A stretch of 64,000 bases of DNA from Rathayibacter sp. Leaf185 (GTDB lineage Bacteria > Actinomycetota > Actinomycetes > Actinomycetales > Microbacteriaceae). The DNA lies in the NCBI RefSeq assembly GCF_001423885.1, contig NZ_LMPP01000001.1, positions 1,217,543 through 1,281,542 of the forward strand, in the 5' to 3' direction. The position numbers and the translations under genes were made by a program. The notes below the pieces were generated by a model. The model was not told the origin of the DNA. It did not search any database and saw only the letters and a program-made list of their open reading frames with translations. Below are positions 8,735 through 16,844 of the stretch, piece after piece (position 1 is the first letter of the stretch; every line of letters begins with the position of its first letter).

Positions 8735-10513
8735 ATGCAGCTAGATGATCCAGTTTGGTACGTCGCCTACGGCTCGAATATGGAGCTGTCCGGGATGCGG
8801 CACTATCTCACCGATCCGACCGGCGAACGCCACTTGGCGCACGCCACCGAGGAATTGGAAGGTGTGAACCTTCCATCCGAATGGGTCGACATTCCGCACG
8901 AACTGTATTTTGCCGGCGCCTCGAAGACATGGAAGGGCCCTGTCGCTTTCGTGTCTCTTACCGGCGCTACCGGATCTAAACGGGCGAGAGGACGCTCCTA
9001 CCTCATCAGTGTGCGTCAAATGTTCCAGATCGCCGGGCGCGAGAACGGCCTCGATCAAATCCCCGATCCAATCAATACACTGGATATTTCAATCGGAGCA
9101 TGGGCCCCATTGCCGGTCGGATTGGACAGCGACGGATACAAAGGAAAATACAATGCGCTTCTGCGCTTGCCCGACGGTCCTGACTCGCGACCCGCCTACA
9201 CGCTGACAACCTCGCGATTGCTCGAGATGTCGCCACCGTCCGCGGCTTACCTCGACCGAGTGCGAGCCGGACTGACGCTGGATCCTAGCCAATCCGATAA
9301 CATCCCTGATCCGCTCACCCTAGGACTTGGTTGGAACGGGTCCCTGATTAATGCACGACCCGAGCGCTCCGTCAGATGGAGCGGGCTCTTAACGACATCG
9401 ACGCAATCACGTGGCGTCACTTCCGTCACGATACCGAAGCGTTACAGCGGCGCGGCGGCCTCCGTCAACATGGCTCAGGGGACTCTTTACGCAGGTCTTG
9501 CCGAAGTGTCCGTCTGGGTATTTTTCGAGGATACGAATGACGCAACCATTAGTCCGCAGGCATATCGGAGGCTGAAGAAACTTTACCCTGAACTCGACCC
9601 AACCCAGCGGCCTCTGGCCGTCGAGATTGAATACATCCGTCCCTTCAAGCGGGAGAACGGAGCTTCAGAGGACCTTCCGGACAGCGATGTCATACACGTC
9701 CCGATAGCCGTCGCTACTGATATCGGGAAGTGGGCGCTGCTGATCAGTGAGGGAGTGGTCGGTCCTGTCCGAGTTGTCGCCAGAAAGTCCGTTTCAGATG
9801 ATAATATAAGGGTCGCTTACGCCGCCCGAACCCTGTTCGCCTACGACAAGGCACGCGACATTCAGGTGCAGAGCATGCGGGCGGCGCCCGCCAACTGGGC
9901 GGAGAGGCTGCTCACTCCTTTCCGAACCGCCGGCGAATGGCTCTTCGGCGCTCCGGCTATGGCTCTTCGAGCTACTGAGGCCTTGGTCGGCGACGAGGGA
10001 CGACCCGTTATCCGGGTCGATCCCGGAGCTCTCGACTTCATCGGAGTGGAATCGGGCGGGACCGTCGTCGTCACCTGGGGGACGCGAAGCGTGCACGCGC
10101 GGGTGCTTCTACAGAGTGAACTCACCAGAGCCAGGATGGAGGAGCAGTTCTCCGAGACTACTGGCCAGCAGGTGCGTGCGTCCACGCCGTCGGCGCACGT
10201 CGAGTCCCGGCTAAGGACCCCCGCGCACCTCCGCGTCTGGGTGTCGCCGACGGTCCGGCAGGCGCTCAACATTCCGTCGGACACGGTCGTCCGCGTACGT
10301 CGGAGCGTGCCGCATCTTTTGGTCATGAACTCCTCGCGCTTGGCCCTGTCGATCGCCGCTCTCATCGTCGGGGGTCTCGCAGTACCGAATGTGCACTTCG
10401 GTCTGTGGCTGGTCCTAAGCGCGGCGCTGTTGATGCTGACCCTCGCGCCTCTTCGCCTGCGGCACACCCGAACGGGCCAAAGCCGCGCCTATCGACGATC
10501 GAGCCGGGACTGA
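8735..10513 (+). CDS. Orphan 592-aa protein: gamma-glutamylcyclotransferase-like N-terminus, C-terminal membrane helices
   Basis: It starts at ATG 8735. The N-terminus WYVAYGSNMELSGMRHYL carries the YGSN signature of the gamma-glutamylcyclotransferase (GGCT/AIG2-like) fold. Residues about 55-230 continue as a GGCT-sized domain (FAGASKTWKGPVAFVSL, YLISVRQMFQIA). The middle (about 275-370) is unrecognised. Residues about 430-530 are barrel-like beta segments (VIRVDPGALDFIGVESGGTVVV ... ALNIPSDTVVRVRR). Two hydrophobic helices close the protein (ALSIAALIVGGLAVPNV; LWLVLSAALLMLTLAPL). Codon use (ATA, TTA, AAT and AGT present) and lower G+C differ from the neighbours, suggesting transfer. Function is unknown; the catalytic Glu of GGCT was not located with confidence. 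Confidence 0.7.
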   Translation: MQLDDPVWYVAYGSNMELSGMRHYLTDPTGERHLAHATEELEGVNLPSEWVDIPHELYFAGASKTWKGPVAFVSLTGATGSKRARGRSYLISVRQMFQIAGRENGLDQIPDPINTLDISIGAWAPLPVGLDSDGYKGKYNALLRLPDGPDSRPAYTLTTSRLLEMSPPSAAYLDRVRAGLTLDPSQSDNIPDPLTLGLGWNGSLINARPERSVRWSGLLTTSTQSRGVTSVTIPKRYSGAAASVNMAQGTLYAGLAEVSVWVFFEDTNDATISPQAYRRLKKLYPELDPTQRPLAVEIEYIRPFKRENGASEDLPDSDVIHVPIAVATDIGKWALLISEGVVGPVRVVARKSVSDDNIRVAYAARTLFAYDKARDIQVQSMRAAPANWAERLLTPFRTAGEWLFGAPAMALRATEALVGDEGRPVIRVDPGALDFIGVESGGTVVVTWGTRSVHARVLLQSELTRARMEEQFSETTGQQVRASTPSAHVESRLRTPAHLRVWVSPTVRQALNIPSDTVVRVRRSVPHLLVMNSSRLALSIAALIVGGLAVPNVHFGLWLVLSAALLMLTLAPLRLRHTRTGQSRAYRRSSRD

Positions 10514-10761
10514 GACGGCCCGGCCGGGAAACCTGGCCCACGACACCTGAGGTTGCGTGCGTTCTAAGCGGACGGGTTGAGGCGTGTGGCGTTGTGGATG
10601 AAACTTCCAGTTATGGCTGCAGCTGCCCGCCGAGGTCCTTCCCGACCTCACCGTGTTAGCTGATCAAGTCGGTCACAGCGTCGGATGCGATCACTGGTCG
10701 AGACCTGCACAGCGTCGTACCCATCGACCGTCGGAACTGGTTCCATCGTTTAGCTGAGCCG

Positions 10762-11259
10762 TCACTCCGGCATTGAGAAGTCGGCGAAGTCGAACCCCGG
10801 CGACACCATGCAGCTCACCACCGCGTCCTCCGCCGACGGCAGCGTCCGCTGCCACACGTCCGCCGGCACGAGCGCCTGCACCGGCAGCCCCTCCACAGCC
10901 GACCCCAGCACCACCGTCTCGCCGTCCACCGGCTCCGCTCCGAGGCCGCCGTACTGCAGCGCCACCCGTCCGGGCCCGTTCCAGATCCACGTCTCGGCCG
11001 ACGACACCCGGTGCCAGGCCGAGCACTCTCCCGCCGGCAGCAGGAAGACGATCAGCGTCGCGGCCGGACGCTCGCGCGAGGAGCCGTCCGGGTCACGAAG
11101 CGTCACCCGCTCGGGCGACGTCCACGTCCGCCGATACCAGCCGCCCTCCGGATGCGGCTCCAGCCCCATCGACACCGCGAGCTCGGGCCGGCGTACGCGC
11201 TCGAGCACCCGTCCGTCGACGCTCAGCCGGTCGACCAGCTCGTTCATCAGCTCTGCCAT
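10762..11259 (-). CDS. Cupin_5 (DUF985) family protein
   Basis: A 165-aa protein from ATG 11259 with GGGGGAG five bases upstream. The segment SMGLEPHPEGGWYRRTW is the diagnostic start of DUF985/Cupin_5 proteins. It is followed by TLIVFLLPAGECSAWHRVSSAETWIW (cupin motif 1 with His and Glu), VPADVWQRTLP and the SCMVSPGFDFADF ending. The fold is a small cytosolic beta-barrel; biochemical activity is not established for most members. It overlaps the amidohydrolase gene by 13 nt and is the last gene of the seven-gene ECF operon, so it may act on the same substrate pool (inference). Confidence 0.85.
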   Translation of the reverse strand: MAELMNELVDRLSVDGRVLERVRRPELAVSMGLEPHPEGGWYRRTWTSPERVTLRDPDGSSRERPAATLIVFLLPAGECSAWHRVSSAETWIWNGPGRVALQYGGLGAEPVDGETVVLGSAVEGLPVQALVPADVWQRTLPSAEDAVVSCMVSPGFDFADFSMPE

Positions 11260-12503
11260 CGGATCTCCCCCGAGATGATCGTGGCGAGGGCGGTTCCCTC
11301 GCCGGATTCGACGATCGCGGCGACCACGTCGTCAGGAGCAGCACCGGAGACACCCAGCACCGCGAAGTCGGCCAGCAGTCCCGGCACCAGCGTGCCGAAC
11401 GACTCCGCCTCCCCCATCGCCACGGCCCCGCCGAGCGTCGCCGCCGTCAGCAGCCGCCGGTGCAGATCGTGCTCTGCGTACCCCTGCGAGCGCGCGATCC
11501 GGTACAACTCCGCCACGTCGCCCAGCAGGTCGAGTGACGGAGTCGATGACAGCGAGTCCGTGCCCACCGCGATCGCGTTGCCCTCGCGCAGGTAGTCGGC
11601 GACCGGAGCCTCGTCGAGGCCGATCACCGCGTTCGAGCGCGGACAGAGCGCGACCGAGGTGCCGGTGCGCCGCAGCGTCGCCCGGTCGTCCGCGTCGACG
11701 TAGATCCCGTGCGCGATGTGCACATCGTCGCCCAGCGCACCGATCGTCTCGGCGTAGGCGACCGGCCGCAGGGCGCTGCCGCCGTTGCGCAGCAGGTGGA
11801 AGCCGTCGTAGCCCCAGCGCCGCCACTGCTCAGCGAGGTCACCGCGGCCGTGCATCGTGTACTCCGCCTCCCACGCCGACTCGGCGAGGTGCAGGTGCCG
11901 GCGCACGCCGAGCTCCTGCGACAGCGGGGTCAGGTCACTCAAGACAGGCGTGTCGAGCGAGTACGGCGCGTGCGGCGAGAGGCCGATGCGGGTGACTCCG
12001 GAGGTGCGCACCAGCTCCGCGGTGATCGCGCGCCCGCTCCCCCGCCAGTCGTCCTCGAGGAGGCTCATCAGCTCCCAGTAGGCGATCCCGTGCACCCCGC
12101 CCGCCTCGAGCACGCCCAGCGCGCCGAGGTCGGTGACGATGTCGGCGATGGCCGTGGTGCCGGTCGAGACCGCGATCTCGAGGCCGTCGGCGGCCGAGGC
12201 GCCCCAGTCGTGCGGCTGCTCGTAGACGATCTGGAACGCGCGCGACCAGTCCTCGAAGCCGTCGTAGCGCCCGGCGCCCACCGACGCCATGCAGGTGTAC
12301 TGGAGGTGCGAGTGCGCGTTGACGAGGCCCGGCACGATCGCGCCGTCCCACTCCGTCACCGTCGCGTCGGGGTCGAGCGCGCGCAGCTCGTCGCCCGTGC
12401 CGACCGCGACGATCCGCTCTCCGCGCACGAGCACGCCTCCGCGGTGGATCGGCTCGCCGAGCACGGGCACCACCCACGGAGCAAGGTGCAGCACCGCGCT
12501 CAC
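11247..12503 (-). CDS. COG0402-type amidohydrolase, putative nucleoside/thioether nucleoside deaminase
   Basis: A 418-aa protein starting at GTG 12503, which overlaps the EcfT stop in GTGA. The long open frame extending upstream to 13199 is a shadow of EcfT. Motifs: PGLVNAHSHLQYTCMAS (HxH metal ligands, residues about 63-75), SPHAPYSLDTPVL, HLHLAESAWE (third His), AHGIYVD (fourth His), VALCPRSNAVIG and VGTDSLSSTPSLDLL (metal Asp). This order is that of the SAH/MTA/5-deoxyadenosine deaminase and chlorohydrolase group. The substrate cannot be read from sequence. Co-location with an adenosylhomocysteinase-like gene suggests a purine-ring deaminase (inference). Confidence 0.82.
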   Translation of the reverse strand: MSAVLHLAPWVVPVLGEPIHRGGVLVRGERIVAVGTGDELRALDPDATVTEWDGAIVPGLVNAHSHLQYTCMASVGAGRYDGFEDWSRAFQIVYEQPHDWGASAADGLEIAVSTGTTAIADIVTDLGALGVLEAGGVHGIAYWELMSLLEDDWRGSGRAITAELVRTSGVTRIGLSPHAPYSLDTPVLSDLTPLSQELGVRRHLHLAESAWEAEYTMHGRGDLAEQWRRWGYDGFHLLRNGGSALRPVAYAETIGALGDDVHIAHGIYVDADDRATLRRTGTSVALCPRSNAVIGLDEAPVADYLREGNAIAVGTDSLSSTPSLDLLGDVAELYRIARSQGYAEHDLHRRLLTAATLGGAVAMGEAESFGTLVPGLLADFAVLGVSGAAPDDVVAAIVESGEGTALATIISGEIRWQS

Positions 12504-13318
12504 GGCAGCCACGCCGAGGGCATGACGCCGGCGATGCTCGCGACGCTCGCGGCCGCGGCCAGCAGCACCGCGCCTCCGGTGACGACCCAGTCGGTCGGGG
12601 TGTACCGGATCTCGCGCAGCCACGTGCGCTTGGCCGTGCCGAAGCCGCGCAGGTCGAGCGCGTCGACCGTGTCCTCGGCATCGACGAACGAGGTGATCGT
12701 CACCGGCACCATCAGCGGCGCGATCTCGCGGAGGCGTCGCACCGGATTCCGCGTCGCCGACCGCTCGTAGCCGCGCAGGCGCTGCGCCGCGGCCGTCTCC
12801 TGCAGGTTCGCCGCCGCGCTCGGCAGGAACTTGAAGGTGAGGTCGATGCCGTACGCGAAGCGCGCCGGCAGCCCGAGCCGCGCGAACGCGACCGCCAGAT
12901 CGCCCGGGCGGATCGCGAACGCCAGCGGGAAGCCGACCGCGACCAGGGTGATGAAGCGCAGCAGCAGGTTCACCGCGTACGACACCGCCCCCTCCGTGAT
13001 CGGCAGCCCGATCAGCGGCACGGTGAGCAGGGTCGCGCCGGGATCGCCCGGGCTCGTGGCTCCGACGATCAGTCCGTTGATCCCCGCGAAGACCACGACG
13101 AACACGGCGACGACCGCCCAGTTCGTCCGGACCTCGCGGAACGGGATCCGCGCGCTGAAGTAGTACGCCAGCGCTACGACGAGCAGCGCCGCCATCCACC
13201 GCAGATCGCGCACCTGGCTCGCGGCGATGACGAACATCACCGGGACCAGGATCAGCACGCGCGGATCCCGGCGCCCGAGGAAGGAGTCACCGCCGAGATA
13301 TCGAGGCGATACCTCCAT
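12500..13318 (-). CDS. ECF transporter transmembrane component (EcfT/CbiQ family)
   Basis: A 272-aa membrane protein from ATG 13318. It has about five hydrophobic helices (VLILVPVMFVIAAS, WMAALLVVALAYYF, WAVVAVFVVVFAGINGLIV and others). Two coupling motifs that contact the ATPases can be seen: AAAQRLRGYE in the cytoplasmic region and ALDLRGFG closer to the C-terminus, corresponding to the Ala-Arg-Gly motifs of EcfT. It begins 12 nt after the S-component stop and ends in a GTGA overlap with the amidohydrolase. It forms the energy-coupling scaffold of the importer encoded at 12500-15567. Confidence 0.88.
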   Translation of the reverse strand: MEVSPRYLGGDSFLGRRDPRVLILVPVMFVIAASQVRDLRWMAALLVVALAYYFSARIPFREVRTNWAVVAVFVVVFAGINGLIVGATSPGDPGATLLTVPLIGLPITEGAVSYAVNLLLRFITLVAVGFPLAFAIRPGDLAVAFARLGLPARFAYGIDLTFKFLPSAAANLQETAAAQRLRGYERSATRNPVRRLREIAPLMVPVTITSFVDAEDTVDALDLRGFGTAKRTWLREIRYTPTDWVVTGGAVLLAAAASVASIAGVMPSAWLP

Positions 13319-13330
13319 CTCGCGCGCCCG

Positions 13331-13897
13331 TCAGCGTCCGGCGAGGTTCTGGAGCGGCTTCCAGACCCGATCGAGCACGGGGACGAGGATCACCGCGGTG
13401 ATGCCGGTCGCGAGGATCGCGAGCAGGTAGGAGCCGAAGAACCAGTACTCGAAGGTCTGGCCGAGGAGCACCCAGTCGGTGATCGTGAAGAGCAGGCCCA
13501 CGACGACGGCACTGACCGCGATCGCGGCGGCCCAGACGACCTGACGGCCGGTGGTGCGCGGCTCCTTCGCGTAGTAGCCGATCAGGCCCGCGAGCAGGCC
13601 GACGAGACCGTTCGCGATGCTCCAGTTCCAGTAGGTGAGGAACCCGTATCCCATGATCTGGTCGACGATCGCGTTGCCGACGGCGCCGGTGAAGAAGCCG
13701 GCGACCGGTCCGAAGCGCAGGCCCACGAAGGGGATGATCGCGATCGCGGGCCGGATCGAGATCATCGTGCCGGGGATCACGAAGCTCAGGGCGCCGAGTG
13801 CGCCGTAGAGGGCGGCGCCGACGGCACCGAAGACGATGGTGCGCGACGAGACGGCCCAGGGGCCCGTCTTCGAGGCGGTCGTGGAGGAGGCGGTCAC
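13331..13897 (-). CDS. ECF transporter S component, substrate unknown
   Basis: A 188-aa protein from GTG 13897 (GTGA overlap with the ATPase stop). Six hydrophobic segments are visible, beginning TIVFGAVGAALYGALGALSFVIPG. IRPAIAIIPFVGLRFGPVAGFFTGAVGNAIVD is the typical S-component stretch with conserved Gly and Asn. Later helices include GLVGLLAGLIGYYAK and SYLLAILATGITAVILVPV. S components bind the transported vitamin, metal or nucleobase-like compound. This one is in a dedicated (group I) ECF operon with its own EcfA and EcfT, so its ligand should be the substrate of the co-encoded enzymes. Confidence 0.85.
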   Translation of the reverse strand: MTASSTTASKTGPWAVSSRTIVFGAVGAALYGALGALSFVIPGTMISIRPAIAIIPFVGLRFGPVAGFFTGAVGNAIVDQIMGYGFLTYWNWSIANGLVGLLAGLIGYYAKEPRTTGRQVVWAAAIAVSAVVVGLLFTITDWVLLGQTFEYWFFGSYLLAILATGITAVILVPVLDRVWKPLQNLAGR

Positions 13898-15567
13898 GGG
13901 TGCGTCCTTTCGAGGGGGGTCTCCTCGGCACGGCGGAGGCGCCGAGCGAGGTCGAGCGGGCGGGGGAGGCGTCCGCTCGGGGGTCCGTGGCGCCGGGCGG
14001 CGCGCACGAAGTCGGTCTCGCGGAGCACCGCACGGGGCTGCTCCGCCTCGGCGCCCGGCACGTGCCAGAGGCCGGAGTCGTTCACGATCTCGGCCGGAGT
14101 CGCGTCCGCGATGATCCCGCCGCCGTCGACGACCACGATGCGGTCGGCCCGCGCGAGCGCCATGTCGATGTCGTGGGTGATGAAGTACACGCTGTCGATC
14201 CCGTCGATCGCCCAGACGGCGTCGAGGAAGTGGCGCGACGACCTCTCGTCCTGCCCGGCCGTCGGCTCGTCGAGGATGAGCGTCCGCGGCTGCAGTGTGA
14301 GCGCGAGTGCAACGGCGAGCCGGCGCTGCTGCCCGAACGAGAGCGTGCGCGGGGGGCGCGTGAGGATGTCGGGCACGTCGTCGAGCGAGACGGCACGCAG
14401 TGCGGCGGCCGCGATCGCCGGGATCTCCTCCTCCGGGACCCCGAGATTGCGGGGACCGAAGGCGAGCTCGGCCTCGACCGACTCGCTGAAGAGCGCCTGC
14501 CCGGGGTTCTGAAAGAGGTAGCCGCAGGTCGAGACGAGCTCGGCCGCGCTCAGCTCGTGCACCGGCCGCGCGTCGATCAGCACGCGGCCGCGGCGCGGGG
14601 CGACCAGCCCGACGGCGGCGCGCATCAGCGTCGACTTGCCCGCGCCGTTCCGGCCGAGGATTGCGACGCGCTCGCCCGCCTCGAAGCGGCGGTCGACGGC
14701 GGCGACGATGGTGCGGGCGCCGTAGCCGAGCTCCGCGCCCTCGAAGTGGAGGCGCGCGACGTCGCCCGGCAGAGTCGGCGCGGTCTCGCCCACCGCCTCC
14801 TCCGCGCCGTGATCGCGCGCGAGGAGCGCCGAGAACGGCAGCTTCACCGACTCCGGAGACGCCACCTCGAGGAACCCGGCGACGTCGCCCGAGAAGACGA
14901 CCCGCCCCTCCTCGAGGTACACCACCCGGTCGGGAGCGAGCGCGAGCACCTCGTCGACCCGGTGCTCGACGATCACGGCGGCACCGCCTCCGTCGACGTA
15001 GTCGCGCACCGCCCGCAGCAGCACGTCGGCCGCGTCGGGATCGAGGTTCGCCAGCGGCTCGTCGATCACGATCACGCGCGGCTCGAGCACCAGGATCCCT
15101 GCGAAGGCGACCAGCTGCAGCTGCCCGCCCGAGAGCTCGTGCGGCGGAGTCTGCAAGAGGGGAGTCAGCCCGAGCCGCTCGGCGACACGGTGGGCGCGTT
15201 CGCGGATCTCCGCGGGCGCGGTCCCGCGGTTCTCGAGGCCGAACGCGATCTCGGCGAGCACGCTGTGGCCCACCACCTGCTTCGACGGGTCCTGGAGGAG
15301 GGTGCCCACCACCTCCGAGATGTCGCGCAGCGCGAGCGGAGTCGCCTCGCGCCCCTCGATCTCGATGCGGCCGGTCACCTCGCCCCGGTACGAGCGCGGG
15401 ACCAGACCGTTGAGCACGCGCAGCAGGGTGCTCTTGCCGCAGCCGGAGGGGCCGGCGACCAGCACGATCTCGCCGCTCGACACCGAGAACGTCGCGTCGA
15501 CCAGCGACGGCCGCTGGGCGTTGCGGTAGGTCACCCCGACGCCCTCGAGGCGGAGCAGCTCGGTCAC
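13894..15567 (-). CDS. ECF transporter ATPase, two fused nucleotide-binding domains
   Basis: A 557-aa protein starting at GTG 15567 in a GTGA overlap with the hydrolase-like gene. Domain 1: Walker A AGPSGCGKST (about 33-42), signature ELSGGQLQL, Walker B VIVIDEPLANLD. Domain 2 from about residue 285: Walker A GRNGAGKST, Q-loop GYLFQNPGQALF, signature TLSFGQQRRLAVA, Walker B LILDEPTAGQD, and switch FITHDID. Both domains look competent; domain 2 has SFGQQ instead of SGGQ. EcfA and EcfA' are fused into one chain, as in many actinobacterial ECF systems. It is peripheral on the cytoplasmic side and binds EcfT. Confidence 0.9.
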   Translation of the reverse strand: MTELLRLEGVGVTYRNAQRPSLVDATFSVSSGEIVLVAGPSGCGKSTLLRVLNGLVPRSYRGEVTGRIEIEGREATPLALRDISEVVGTLLQDPSKQVVGHSVLAEIAFGLENRGTAPAEIRERAHRVAERLGLTPLLQTPPHELSGGQLQLVAFAGILVLEPRVIVIDEPLANLDPDAADVLLRAVRDYVDGGGAAVIVEHRVDEVLALAPDRVVYLEEGRVVFSGDVAGFLEVASPESVKLPFSALLARDHGAEEAVGETAPTLPGDVARLHFEGAELGYGARTIVAAVDRRFEAGERVAILGRNGAGKSTLMRAAVGLVAPRRGRVLIDARPVHELSAAELVSTCGYLFQNPGQALFSESVEAELAFGPRNLGVPEEEIPAIAAAALRAVSLDDVPDILTRPPRTLSFGQQRRLAVALALTLQPRTLILDEPTAGQDERSSRHFLDAVWAIDGIDSVYFITHDIDMALARADRIVVVDGGGIIADATPAEIVNDSGLWHVPGAEAEQPRAVLRETDFVRAARRHGPPSGRLPRPLDLARRLRRAEETPLERTHP

Positions 15568-16844
15568 GAGCGCGCTCCGTCCCGCTGCGGAGCGGCGCGG
15601 CGGCCGGTCGACGTCCAGCTGCCGAGGAACTCCTGCTGCGCGACGCTCGGGCGGTCGATCGCGACGCCGAGCGACGCCAGCTTGATGCGCGCGACGCGGT
15701 CGTCGACCTCGGGAGGCAGCAGGTGCACCGCGGGCGCCAAGCTCCCCGACTCGCGCGCCAGCACGTCGATCGCGGCGGCCTGCACCCCGAACGACAGATC
15801 CATGATCTCGATCGGGTTGCCCTCGCCGGCCGTGCAGTTGATGCAGCCGCCGTCGTCGAGGACGACGATCGAGCGGCCGTTCGGCAGCCGGAAGCTCTCG
15901 AGCGCGTGCCCGATGCTCTCGCGGGTCGCGCCCGCGGCGAGCGCCGCGTCGATCGCGATCTCCTGAGCGACGCCGCCCGAGACGGCCACGGCCGCACCCT
16001 CGGGCAGCGCCAGGAGGTGCTCGACGTCGATCGTGTGCGCGATCCCGGTCGCCGAGATCAGCAGATCCGCCGTCGAGGCAGCGCTCTCGAGGGTGTCGAC
16101 GTCGTAGCCGGCGAAGACGGCCTCGAGGGCGCGCACCGAGTCGACCTCCGAGATCGTCACCCGGGCGCCGAGCGCGCGGGCGTGCTGCGCGACTCCGCGG
16201 CCCACCGGCCCGAAGCCCGCGACGACGACGTGAGCGCGGTCGAGCGGAGTCGCCAGGAGATCGAGCATCGTGAGGAGCGTCGACTGCCCCGTGCCGTGCC
16301 GGTTGTCGAACAGCGTCTTGCAGCGCGCGTCGTTGACCGCGAGCACGGGGATGCGCAGCGCGCCCTCGCGCTCCATCACCCGGAGGGGACGGAGACCGCT
16401 GGTGGTCTCCTCCGTCGCCCCGCGCAGTCTGTCGAACACGGCGGGCCGGTCGGTGTGCGCGAGCCGGGTCACGGAGGAGCCGTCGTCGACGAGGATGTCG
16501 AGCTGCTGATCGAGCAGCGCGAGCGCGAAACCGCGGTCGTCGGCGGCGGTCGCGTCGGAGCGCGCGAAGACGGCGATCCCGGCATGCTGCAGTGCCGCAG
16601 CCGTGTCGTCGTGGGTGTTGGAGGCTCCGCACATCACGCTCACGTCGGCGCCCGCCGCGGCGAGCTCCAGCGCCAGGGTCGCGGTCTTGGGCTCCAGCAC
16701 CAGGACGAGCCCGATGCGCAGACCCCGCACGCTGCCGCTCTCGCGCAGCTGCCCGGCGACTCCGCGGGTCACCGGCATGAAGCGGGAGGCCCACTCGATC
16801 TTGTCCCGGCCCTGCTGCCAGAGCGACGCGTCGCGGATGCTCAT
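15564..16844 (-). CDS. Adenosylhomocysteinase-like NAD-dependent hydrolase with altered active site
   Basis: A 426-aa protein from ATG 16844, overlapping the upstream gene in ATGA. It follows the archaeal/Thermotoga-type S-adenosylhomocysteine hydrolase layout: GRDKIEWASRFMPV, CGASNTHDD, LVDDGSSV, GATEETTSGLRPL, LAVNDARCKTLFDN (catalytic Lys and Asp kept), HGTGQST, then the NAD site VVAGFGPVGRGVAQHARALGARVTISEVD. Two positions stand out: the LHLEAKTA motif reads LVLEPKTA, so the active-site His is Val, and the GHFD motif reads GVAQ. It is therefore probably not an ordinary SAH hydrolase. The operon partners suggest a related nucleoside thioether (inference). Confidence 0.8.
   Translation of the reverse strand: MSIRDASLWQQGRDKIEWASRFMPVTRGVAGQLRESGSVRGLRIGLVLVLEPKTATLALELAAAGADVSVMCGASNTHDDTAAALQHAGIAVFARSDATAADDRGFALALLDQQLDILVDDGSSVTRLAHTDRPAVFDRLRGATEETTSGLRPLRVMEREGALRIPVLAVNDARCKTLFDNRHGTGQSTLLTMLDLLATPLDRAHVVVAGFGPVGRGVAQHARALGARVTISEVDSVRALEAVFAGYDVDTLESAASTADLLISATGIAHTIDVEHLLALPEGAAVAVSGGVAQEIAIDAALAAGATRESIGHALESFRLPNGRSIVVLDDGGCINCTAGEGNPIEIMDLSFGVQAAAIDVLARESGSLAPAVHLLPPEVDDRVARIKLASLGVAIDRPSVAQQEFLGSWTSTGRRAAPQRDGARS

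Noticed and set aside
8472-8744. A 90-codon plus-strand open frame before the 592-aa gene
   Set aside because: Its GTG is only two bases from the nearest GGAGG, the peptide has no recognisable features, and it overlaps the start of the next gene.
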